Shown piece after piece: positions 5,781 to 11,981 of a stretch of 11,981 nt of DNA. A program made the position numbers and the translations under genes. How positions within the stretch are numbered: the first letter of the stretch is position 1; every line of letters starts with the position of its first letter. The notes beneath the pieces were generated by a model. It had not been told where the DNA came from. It saw only the letters and a list, made by a program, of their open reading frames with translations, and did not search any database. Source of the stretch: a candidate division FCPU426 bacterium (GTDB lineage: Bacteria > Oederibacteriota > JAAXVQ01 > JAUVAV01); assembly GCA_030619365.1 (NCBI GenBank), contig JAUXBQ010000062.1:1-11981 (forward strand). The letters run 5' to 3'.

Positions 5781-7608
5781 GGGATGCCTTTTCCGTTCCC
5801 TGGACAGTCGCGCGATCCGGGAGAAAAACGATAAAACGGCTGCCCTGGTCCACTGCGCTCTCCACCTCCAGGCGTCCTTGGTGCATCTCGACGATTCTTT
5901 TTGCAATAGTCAGGCCCAGGCCCGCGCCGCCCTTTTTTCGCGTCAGCGCGCTCTCGGCCTGAAAAAAGCGGTCGAACACTTTTTTCAGAACATCCGGCGT
6001 CATGCCGATGCCCGTATCCGCCACGGCCAGCTCATACTCACCTTGCTCCGGGTGATGCCGCGCGAACAGCGTGATCGTGCCCGGCTCCTCGGAAAATTTA
6101 ATGGCGTTCACGATCAGATTGGTCAGCGCCCGCTCCAGTTGCTCCGGATCCGCCTCCAGGGGCGGCAACTGGGGGGGCAGGTCCAGGACCAGCGCCTGAC
6201 CCTTGTTTTGCAGCTGCGGGCCCAGATCGGTGCTGATCTCCTCCAGCAGCTCCTGGATGTTAATTGACTCGTAATGCAGCGAGAGCGTGCCCGAATCCAG
6301 TTTCTGCATGGCCAGCAGGTCTTCGATCATGTGCGCGAGCTTCTGCCCGTTTTCCAGGGAGATCTTGATATACCGGTTCAATTTTTCCTTATCGAATTTT
6401 TCCAGCGCCAGATTGGCGTAACTGAGAAACCCGATGATCGAGGTCAGGGGCGTGCGCAATTCATGCGAGATGGTCGCGATGAACTCGCTTTTGATCCGGT
6501 CCACTTCCTTCAATTTTTCGACATCGTCCTTCACCTGCTCGTACAGCCAGGCGTTTTCGATGGCCCAACCGGCTTGCACGCCGATGGCCATGAAAATGTC
6601 CCATTCCTCGTCCACGACTTCCCGTTTGATTTCGGAAAACAGGGTCATGACCCCCTGCACCGTGCCCTTGGCGCGCAGGGGAACCGCCACCACCAGCCGG
6701 ATCCCGGCCGCCTCCATTTCCGGCAGATCGGGTTCCGCCACCTGGAGAAAGCCGTTGCTGGCCGCCAGCCCGATGATGCCCTCGCCTTTTTTGATCTCTC
6801 GCAGCCGGGTCAGGAGCGGCTCCGGTATGTTCATCTGCGCGCGCATGGTCAACACGTCGTGTTCCGCGAAGGGAGAAATAATCCCCATGTTAAAGCCGGT
6901 GAGTTCCAGGACCAGCCGGAGAATGTTGTTGAGCAGGGTCTCCAGTTCCAGAGACTGGCTGGCCACCATGGACACGTGGTTCAAGACCAGCAGGGATTGG
7001 GAAAGCACTTCCAGTTCATTCGTGCGCTGCCGGACCTTGTCCTCCAGCCGCTCGTTGGCCTCGCGCAGAGCCAGCTCGAGCCGGATTTCCCTGCTCATGT
7101 CCTTGAAAATTGTCATACTGCCTATATAGCCTCCGGTCTGCCCTTCATCCGGCAGTAAGGAAACGGACATGAGAATCTCGGCGATCTCGCCGTTTTTCCG
7201 GCGGAGCCGGGAGCGGATGTTGCGGAAACTGCCCTGCACCGGGAGGCTGTCGATCAATTCCAGGTAATTATGGGGTTCCACGAAGAGAAAATCGATAGGG
7301 CGCCCCATGACTTCCTCAATCCGGTACCCGGTCAGTTCTTCCGCGATTTTATTGAAGGTGTTCACTTTCTTGGAATTGTCCAGGCCCCAGATGGCGTCCG
7401 GCGAATTGGAGAGCAGGTTGGTCAGGTACTGGCTGATGCGCAGGAGCTCCTGGCGGGCCATTTCCAGGTCGCGGTTCTTGCGCTCCAGTTCGATATTCGT
7501 ATCCGTGAGCAGCACGTCGCGCTTGAGGAGCATTTTCGTGATATGGTCGAGCTCCTCGTAGGCCTGTTTCAGGTCACCGGCCGGTTTTAAGAAAGGATTC
7601 TGGCTCAT
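5773..7608 (-). CDS. PAS-GAF sensor histidine kinase
   Basis: A 611-residue soluble kinase. Domain order: a coiled coil at about 10-60; PAS at about 60-170 (NSPDAIWGLDN at 68-78, FNKIAEELTGY at 85-95); a linker helix at about 170-205; GAF at about 210-355 (VAVPLRAKG at 307-315, VGVQAGWAIENA-like end near 343-353); HisKA with H382 in TISHELRTPL; and HATPase_c with N501 in NLIVNAIKF, DTGIGM from D531, FDRFFQ near 545-550, and GAGLGLTIAKR at 561-571. All catalytic residues are present. No membrane span, signal peptide or receiver domain is seen, so it probably senses a cytoplasmic cue and phosphorylates a regulator encoded elsewhere. It starts 6 nt behind the FIST gene with GGGAG as ribosome site, and its last codons overlap ccdA by 8 nt. 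The tight link to the FIST gene suggests FIST input to this kinase. Confidence 0.95.
   Translation of the reverse strand: MSQNPFLKPAGDLKQAYEELDHITKMLLKRDVLLTDTNIELERKNRDLEMARQELLRISQYLTNLLSNSPDAIWGLDNSKKVNTFNKIAEELTGYRIEEVMGRPIDFLFVEPHNYLELIDSLPVQGSFRNIRSRLRRKNGEIAEILMSVSLLPDEGQTGGYIGSMTIFKDMSREIRLELALREANERLEDKVRQRTNELEVLSQSLLVLNHVSMVASQSLELETLLNNILRLVLELTGFNMGIISPFAEHDVLTMRAQMNIPEPLLTRLREIKKGEGIIGLAASNGFLQVAEPDLPEMEAAGIRLVVAVPLRAKGTVQGVMTLFSEIKREVVDEEWDIFMAIGVQAGWAIENAWLYEQVKDDVEKLKEVDRIKSEFIATISHELRTPLTSIIGFLSYANLALEKFDKEKLNRYIKISLENGQKLAHMIEDLLAMQKLDSGTLSLHYESINIQELLEEISTDLGPQLQNKGQALVLDLPPQLPPLEADPEQLERALTNLIVNAIKFSEEPGTITLFARHHPEQGEYELAVADTGIGMTPDVLKKVFDRFFQAESALTRKKGGAGLGLTIAKRIVEMHQGRLEVESAVDQGSRFIVFLPDRATVQGTEKASHD
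5787..5794 (-). promoter_or_regulatory. Ribosome binding site fixing the ccdA start
   Basis: GGAAAAGG on the minus strand lies 6 nt before the ATG at 5778-5780, inside the 3' end of the PAS-GAF kinase gene. It supports the short (242-residue) ccdA reading over the longer frame from 5906. Confidence 0.6.
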
Positions 7609-7614
7609 GTCTCC

Positions 7615-8799
7615 CTATCCCAGTGTCAGGATTACCAACGTCTCATTATGAAAACAGGAGGCCGAGGGATCGGTTCCCTCCAGCGGGGCAATCTCGCCAT
7701 AGGCGTAAAACCCAACCAGGGGAACCTCGGATCCTATAATGTCCCGGACCAACTTGATTTCCTGCCCGGCCCGCAAACCAAACACCCGCCGCCGCGCTAT
7801 GCCATTAAAGAGAATGGCCAGCTTGGGAGTCCGGCCCCGCATCTGTGAAAGAGCTTCCATGGCCGCAATTCGCGCCGCTTGCATGGCGCTTTCCACGCTG
7901 CCGATCATGAGCCGCACGTCAACGCCTGTGGGCAACTCGGCGGTAAATTGGATGGTACCGTCTTTTTCAACCGCGATCGGCGCCCGCAGTAGAAATTCGT
8001 CCGATTCGGGAACCGTCAGTCCCAAGGGATAGTATACCGCCAGGCGGGCCATGGGTTCATTGCGCATGCGCTGGCAAAATTCCCCGAAATACTCATCATA
8101 CAATTGTATGGCCGGGCGATCGTTGATTTCGCAGAGACGGTTGCCGCAAGAGCGGGTCACGCGGACCGGAAGACCCACGGGTTCCCAGCCGTGGCGCACG
8201 CCCACGCCGAAATGAAAATCGCCCCGCACTTTCGCTCCCACCAGGGTGTCCGTGAGCACGCGCGTACCGCTGAACTGCAAGGTATTCCGGAACTGTCCGT
8301 CATCCGCGGCCGCGGCGCCGATTACGGGAAGCTTGGCGGCCAGGTGGTCGCGCACGCCCTGGAGCACGGCCGCCCCGTCGCCGGCCAGTCCGTCGCTCAG
8401 CATGAAAAGCAGGTCCCCGGGGGCGGAACTGAATTTTTGCGCCAGAATTTTCCCGGCGCCGTAGGAATCCTCGGACAGCTTTCCGCCCACAGCGACTTCG
8501 GCGCTCACGCCGGACATCACCAAGAGGGCCACGGACCCCTCGTCCGGCCCCTGGGAATAGATTTCACCGGCCGTGGTGCAACCCAGCATCGGTGTATCGG
8601 GAAATTCCTTCCGGATGCAGGCCAGAACCACAGCATGATTATACACCCGGCTGGCAAAAACCATGAGCAAATCCGGTTTCGCGCCGGCGTACTCCTGGCG
8701 GCAGGTGTCCACGGCCTGCCGGGCGGCTGCCTCGGCTGTCCGGGCTTTTCCTTTCCCGATCGCGAATGTAAAGGACAAGGTTTGGTTCCCCCTACTCAT
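7615..8799 (-). CDS. FIST N- and C-domain sensor protein (possible NosP-like)
   Basis: A 394-residue protein with FIST_N (about 40-235) followed by FIST_C (about 240-375), the usual full length for a stand-alone FIST protein. Seen: MLGCTTAGEI at 71-80, an FMLSDGLAGD stretch at 132-141, FGVGVRHGWEPVG at 197-209, a conserved VT..CGNRLCEIN.RPA segment at 213-230, and the C-terminal pair VGFYAYGEIAP (362-372) and FHNETL (383-388). FIST domains are sensory, predicted to bind small ligands such as amino acids; some FIST proteins, the NosP group, bind heme and sense nitric oxide and control a neighbouring histidine kinase. This gene lies 6 nt upstream of such a kinase, so a NosP-like role is a fair inference, but the heme ligand cannot be confirmed by eye. 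Its ATG overlaps the thioredoxin-like gene's stop (ATGA), with AGGA just before it. Confidence 0.92.
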   Translation of the reverse strand: MSRGNQTLSFTFAIGKGKARTAEAAARQAVDTCRQEYAGAKPDLLMVFASRVYNHAVVLACIRKEFPDTPMLGCTTAGEIYSQGPDEGSVALLVMSGVSAEVAVGGKLSEDSYGAGKILAQKFSSAPGDLLFMLSDGLAGDGAAVLQGVRDHLAAKLPVIGAAAADDGQFRNTLQFSGTRVLTDTLVGAKVRGDFHFGVGVRHGWEPVGLPVRVTRSCGNRLCEINDRPAIQLYDEYFGEFCQRMRNEPMARLAVYYPLGLTVPESDEFLLRAPIAVEKDGTIQFTAELPTGVDVRLMIGSVESAMQAARIAAMEALSQMRGRTPKLAILFNGIARRRVFGLRAGQEIKLVRDIIGSEVPLVGFYAYGEIAPLEGTDPSASCFHNETLVILTLG

Positions 8800-9362
8800 T
8801 CCTGTCTTAACAGGCTCAGGAGTTCGCTCTCTACTTTTTCACGGTTTCGCAAACCTTCCAGTTTTTTCACCAGCCGGCCCTGGCGGGATATGATAAACAA
8901 GGTCGGCAGACCCTGCAGGCCCAGGGATTTTCCCAGGACCGCATTCGGCAGGTGGGCGTAAGTCAGGCTGATTTTGCGCTTTTGCAGATAAAGTTCAAAG
9001 GCCTGGGTTTCGGCGTCCAAGACTAAAAATGTCAGGACCAGTCCTGAATTCTCATATTGCTGGCGCAAGGTATTCAGCCAGGGCAACATCTCCCCGCAGG
9101 GTTTACACCAGCTGGCGCTGAAAAACAAGGCCACGACTCTTCCCAGGTCGGTCTCTGAGGATTGCCATTCTCCGTTGGCTTGGTAAAACCCATAGTCCAG
9201 GCAATCGGCCTTGAGCCGTAAAAAGGGTTGGGTCCCGGCCACGGGCGACGTGGCGGCGGCCGGGGCTTGTTCCGTGGTTTTGGTTCGTACGTCGACCATG
9301 CCCAGGGCAATGACCAACAAAAAGCCGGCAGCCAGGCCCCGCCAGAGCAGACCGGTTTTCAT
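8796..9362 (-). CDS. TlpA/ResA-like thioredoxin-fold protein, exported or anchored
   Basis: A 188-residue thioredoxin-fold protein. Residues 1-25 hold a basic start and a hydrophobic stretch (GLAAGFLLVIALGMV), a signal peptide or signal anchor; there is no lipobox cysteine. The redox site WCKPC is at 85-89, preceded by ALFFSAS, and the cis-proline loop is GLPTLFII at 151-158, both intact. The closest broad match is the TlpA/ResA/AhpC-TSA-like group of periplasmic reductases, which reduce disulfides, for example on apocytochrome c, using electrons from CcdA/DsbD. An extra cysteine is at C54. The ccdA gene in the same operon (5052-5780) fits as electron donor. The gene overlaps coaX upstream by 4 nt and the FIST gene downstream by 4 nt. 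The exact substrate is unknown. Confidence 0.88.
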   Translation of the reverse strand: MKTGLLWRGLAAGFLLVIALGMVDVRTKTTEQAPAAATSPVAGTQPFLRLKADCLDYGFYQANGEWQSSETDLGRVVALFFSASWCKPCGEMLPWLNTLRQQYENSGLVLTFLVLDAETQAFELYLQKRKISLTYAHLPNAVLGKSLGLQGLPTLFIISRQGRLVKKLEGLRNREKVESELLSLLRQE

Positions 9363-10138
9363 GCTTTACCGCTCCGCCGAAGCTGGTAATGCCAGGTTAA
9401 GCGGAGCCCCTCCAGGGTGAGATGCGGCCGAAAATATTTAATTTCGCGGCAGTGCGGGAGGACCAGCGGAGCCAGCCCGCCGGTGGCCACGACTTTGGCG
9501 TTCGCTCCCAATTCTTTTTTAATTTTTTTAACCAAGTGATTAATGGCGCCGGCGGCGCCCAGGAATATTCCGGCTTGCAGGCTCTTTTCCGTGGTCCGGC
9601 CCAGGGCCTGAACAGAGGGCGTAAGTTCGACCCGCGGCAGGAGCGAAGTGCCCCGCGCCAGGGCGTCCGCGGAGAGGCTAAGCCCCGGCATAATGGCGCC
9701 GCCCCGGTAAACACGCCGCGCGTTTACCGCGTCAATGGTAATGGCCGTGCCGAAATCCACGATTATGACCGGCGTTCCGAATTCTTCCCCGGCGGCCACG
9801 GCGTTCATCAAACGGTCCGGCCCGACGTCCCCGGGGGGGTGATATCCGTTTTTAACTGGCAGTGACATTTCCGGCGAAATATTCAGCAGGGCCAGGCCGA
9901 AAGACTCGCGAACCGCGGTGGTGATCCCGTTGTCCAGTTCCGGCACCACGCTGGACAATACCGCGCCCTCCCAGTCCTCGTTGGCCTGCCCGTTCTTAAG
10001 CAGTCCGGAGAGCAGCAGTCCCAGTTCATCGGACGTGGCTCGCCGGTTGGTGGCCAGCCGAAACTCCCTGGTCAACCGCGTTCCCTGGAAAACACCCACG
10101 CAAATGTGCGTGTTGCCGACATCAATGGTTATCAGCAT
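9359..10138 (-). CDS. coaX: Type III pantothenate kinase
   Basis: CoaX phosphorylates pantothenate with ATP in the first step of CoA synthesis. It belongs to the ASKHA superfamily, needs a monovalent cation, and is not inhibited by CoA. The 259-residue length is typical. Seen: the N-terminal phosphate loop TIDVGNTH at 4-11 with D6, GPDRL at 106-110 (the GxDR motif), the catalytic-base/phosphate region VDFGTAITID at 127-136, GGAIMPG at 146-152, and the ATGGLAP adenosine-side motif at 218-224. All are intact. The ATG at 10136-10138 has GGGGGAGAGG upstream and overlaps the birA stop by 7 nt; the coaX stop overlaps the next gene by 4 nt. The birA-coaX pairing is common in bacteria. Confidence 0.96.
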   Translation of the reverse strand: MLITIDVGNTHICVGVFQGTRLTREFRLATNRRATSDELGLLLSGLLKNGQANEDWEGAVLSSVVPELDNGITTAVRESFGLALLNISPEMSLPVKNGYHPPGDVGPDRLMNAVAAGEEFGTPVIIVDFGTAITIDAVNARRVYRGGAIMPGLSLSADALARGTSLLPRVELTPSVQALGRTTEKSLQAGIFLGAAGAINHLVKKIKKELGANAKVVATGGLAPLVLPHCREIKYFRPHLTLEGLRLTWHYQLRRSGKA

Positions 10139-11145
10139 GCTCTAGGCCTCTCCCCCGCGGCGCGTTCCGGTTTTGTCAACACGCGATTGATTTCTCCGCT
10201 GCGCAGCGTCTTGACCTCGCCATTCTTCAGGCGCAAGCGCAGCGCGCCGTTTTCATCCACGCCCATAACCCGGCCGCTCCAGACTTGGCCGTCGGGCTGC
10301 GCTACCCGCACCCGCGCCCCGTTCCGGTCCGCGTGTTGCCGCCAGGCGTCCAGCACGGGACGCGAGCCCTGCGACAAAGTCTTGGCGTACAAGCGGTCGG
10401 TTTCGTGCAGTATGCGTCGCAGGAGTACCAGACGCCCGACCGGCCGTCCAACCAATTTAGCCAACGACCGCGCCGGATAGCTTCGAGCGCGCGCGGGCGC
10501 CGAATTCACGTTAATACCCACGCCGCAAACCGCGAACGCGATCCGGTCGGCCTGGGCCTGCATCTCGGTAAGAATGCCCGCCACCTTGGCGTTTTCAATC
10601 ATGATATCGTTGGGCCACTTAATATAAACCGCGAGTCCGGTTTCCCGGTGAATGGCGGCGGCCACGGCCGCTGCCATCATCAGTGTCAGCCGGGAAGCCT
10701 GTTCCGCGGCCCAGGGCGGCCGGAATATCAACGAGAACAACAGATTACAGCGCGCCGGGGAGAGCCACTCCCGCTCGCGCCGTCCCCGGCCCCGCGTCTG
10801 ATGCTCGGCCGCCACCAAGGTGCCTTCGGGCAGGCCGTCGGCCGCCAATTGCAGGGCGCGGTCATTGGTCGAGGTCGTGGACTCGTAGCAAAATATTTTC
10901 CTGCCCAGGCGCTTGGTCCTCAGGCCGTTCGCGATTTCGTCGGGCAATAGACGGTCCGGCGCCCGGAGCAAGCAATATCCCACGTGTGGGACCGCCTCGA
11001 TGACATAGCCCGCGGCTCTCAACTGGTGAATGTGTTTCCAGACCGCGGTGCGGGAGACCGCCAGCCGTCGCGAAAGCTCCTCCCCGGAAATATATTCTCC
11101 CGGCTTTTTCCGTAACCAGGTCAACACCTTGCCGGCCGCGGGCAT
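10132..11145 (-). CDS. birA: Biotin-[acetyl-CoA carboxylase] ligase / biotin operon repressor BirA
   Basis: A 337-residue bifunctional BirA. It makes biotinyl-AMP and attaches biotin to acceptor lysines such as BCCP. Its N-terminal winged helix can repress biotin genes. Seen: an HTH region at about 16-50 (SGEELSRRLAVSRTAVWKHI), the ligase motif QTRGRGRREREW at 116-127 with the GRGR adenylate loop, KWPND at 176-180, GVGINVN at 208-214, and a C-terminal SH3-like part near 285-325. Residues 326-337 are an Arg-rich tail. I chose the ATG at 11143-11145; a reading frame open from 11364 merely runs through nadC. GGAG lies 7 nt before the chosen ATG, which gives the standard HTH start. The gap to the nadC stop is 4 nt and the overlap with coaX is 7 nt. 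Confidence 0.95.
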   Translation of the reverse strand: MPAAGKVLTWLRKKPGEYISGEELSRRLAVSRTAVWKHIHQLRAAGYVIEAVPHVGYCLLRAPDRLLPDEIANGLRTKRLGRKIFCYESTTSTNDRALQLAADGLPEGTLVAAEHQTRGRGRREREWLSPARCNLLFSLIFRPPWAAEQASRLTLMMAAAVAAAIHRETGLAVYIKWPNDIMIENAKVAGILTEMQAQADRIAFAVCGVGINVNSAPARARSYPARSLAKLVGRPVGRLVLLRRILHETDRLYAKTLSQGSRPVLDAWRQHADRNGARVRVAQPDGQVWSGRVMGVDENGALRLRLKNGEVKTLRSGEINRVLTKPERAAGERPRAC

Positions 11146-11149
11146 CGTT

Positions 11150-11981
11150 TCACTCCACTTCCAGGTGCAGGGGCAGCCAGGAGGCCGAGTGGGTAATGGC
11201 CCCCACGCTGATCCGGTCCGCGCCGAGCCGGGCCGCGCGCCGGGTCGCGCGTATATCCAGGCCGCCGGAAACTTCGCAGCGAGCTTGGCCGCGTGCCAGG
11301 CGCAGGGCCTGGCGCAAGCGCGCGCCGGATAAATTGTCCAGCAGAATGATATCCGCCCGCTCAATCAGCGCCGCCCGGACTTGCCGTAAATTTTCAGCCT
11401 CCACCATGACCGGAAAACGGCGTCCCCACCTGCGCCGGACCCGGCGCACGGCTTCGCCGAGCGATCCGCCCGCCAGGGCGATATGGTTGTCCTTGATCAG
11501 GACCGCGTCATACAGGCCGGCGCGGTGATTGTCGCCACCGCCCGCGCGCACCGCGTACTTCACCAGCAGCCGCAGGCCCGGGGGCGTTTTGCGCGTGTCC
11601 AGAATCCGGGCGCGCGTCCCGCGCGCGGCAGCCACAAAGGAAGCCGTGCGCGTGGCAATGCCCGAGCAGAGCCCCAGAAAATTAAGCGCCACCCGCTCCC
11701 CGGAGAGCAGCGGGGCGGCCGGCCCGGACAGCCGCAGCACGGCTTCTCCTTTGCGAACACGGTCGCCGTCTTTTTTCAAAACACGAAGTTTGATTCGCGG
11801 ATCCAGGCGACGGAAGACCTCACGCACAGCCGGTAGCCCGGCCACAATACCACTGGCTTGCACGCTGATGCGGGCCCGGACTTTGTCCCGGGGACGCGCG
11901 ATCGCCTGCGTGGTAATGTCGCCCGGGCCGAGATCTTCGGCCAGGGCCCGGCGCACCAGGTCTGACCAGACCCGGCGCGGC
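11150..11981 (-). CDS. nadC: Nicotinate-nucleotide pyrophosphorylase (carboxylating), 5' end outside window
   Basis: NadC (quinolinate phosphoribosyltransferase) converts quinolinate and PRPP to nicotinate mononucleotide, CO2 and pyrophosphate in de novo NAD synthesis. Seen, in order: LAEDLGPGDITT near the N-terminus, ERVALNFLGLCSGIAT, ILDTRKTPPGLR followed by KYAVRAGGGDNHR, LIKDNHI, a VEAEN strand, ILLDNL, EVSGGL, and GADRISVGAITHSA. This is the complete PRPP/quinolinate active-site set of the family. A GTG at 11954-11956 could serve as start, but the frame stays open to the right edge and reads PRRVWSDLVRRALAEDLG; since NadC proteins normally carry about 10-20 residues before ALAEDLG, the true start is probably beyond the window. 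Annotated as partial. It is the first visible gene of the long operon. Confidence 0.94.
   Translation of the reverse strand, partial: PRRVWSDLVRRALAEDLGPGDITTQAIARPRDKVRARISVQASGIVAGLPAVREVFRRLDPRIKLRVLKKDGDRVRKGEAVLRLSGPAAPLLSGERVALNFLGLCSGIATRTASFVAAARGTRARILDTRKTPPGLRLLVKYAVRAGGGDNHRAGLYDAVLIKDNHIALAGGSLGEAVRRVRRRWGRRFPVMVEAENLRQVRAALIERADIILLDNLSGARLRQALRLARGQARCEVSGGLDIRATRRAARLGADRISVGAITHSASWLPLHLEVE

Noticed and set aside
5781..5906. N-terminal extension of ccdA to an ATG at 5906
   Set aside because: The extra 42 residues are a shadow of the kinase 3' end, are basic and not hydrophobic, and lie before a well-placed ribosome site and the family-like start.
6274..7158. Plus-strand open frame of 294 codons
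   Set aside because: Antisense to the GAF/HisKA part of the PAS-GAF kinase; its His/Gln/Asp-rich reading is the usual mirror of GC-rich coding DNA.
8104..8961. Plus-strand open frame of 285 codons
   Set aside because: Antisense to the FIST gene and the end of the thioredoxin-like gene; no recognisable domain.
11146..11364. N-terminal extension of the birA frame to an ATG at 11364
   Set aside because: The extra 73 residues are an out-of-frame reading of nadC; the ATG at 11143-11145 gives a normal BirA HTH start with a ribosome site.

Overview
The window is a compact, GC-rich bacterial chromosome segment in which every supported gene lies on the minus strand. It therefore reads from the right edge to the left. 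Gene content (type III pantothenate kinase, short CcdA with a TlpA-like thioredoxin, a stand-alone FIST protein, multi-domain soluble histidine kinases, YggS-ProC-YggT-YggU order) fits a Gram-negative, environmental, respiratory bacterium. Desulfobacterota/Geobacter-like or a neighbouring uncultured lineage is my best guess, but this rests on gene order and is not firm. I see no rRNA, tRNA, CRISPR array, transposase or phage gene.

Right part (11981 to 9359): a cofactor block. It holds nadC (cut by the window edge), birA with an N-terminal helix-turn-helix, and coaX. Together they cover NAD, biotin-protein ligation and CoA synthesis. Middle part (9362 to 3342): an exported or membrane-anchored thioredoxin-like protein (WCKPC), a FIST-domain sensor protein, a PAS-GAF histidine kinase, a CcdA-type membrane electron carrier, and a second histidine kinase with an unusual N-terminal sensory region. 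pgeF (YfiH/laccase-domain family) follows directly. From nadC to pgeF, neighbours overlap by 4 to 8 nt or are separated by 0 to 15 nt, so the block looks like one co-translated operon of nine genes.

A 171-nt AT-rich gap (2352-2522) follows. It holds a perfect 28-nt palindrome just behind pgeF and a candidate sigma-70 promoter for the next unit. That unit is the widely conserved yggS-proC-yggT-yggU (DUF167) cluster, again with 4-nt overlaps or gaps. proC begins at TTG, supported by a strong Shine-Dalgarno site. The left 160 nt are non-coding and carry a short dispersed-type hairpin repeat at the edge.

The most interesting part is the middle block. A FIST protein sits directly upstream of a histidine kinase, the arrangement of NosP-type nitric-oxide/heme sensors. 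A thiol-disulfide pair (thioredoxin-like and CcdA) is interleaved with two kinases, and there is no response regulator in view. I infer, without proof, a combined ligand/redox-sensing module.
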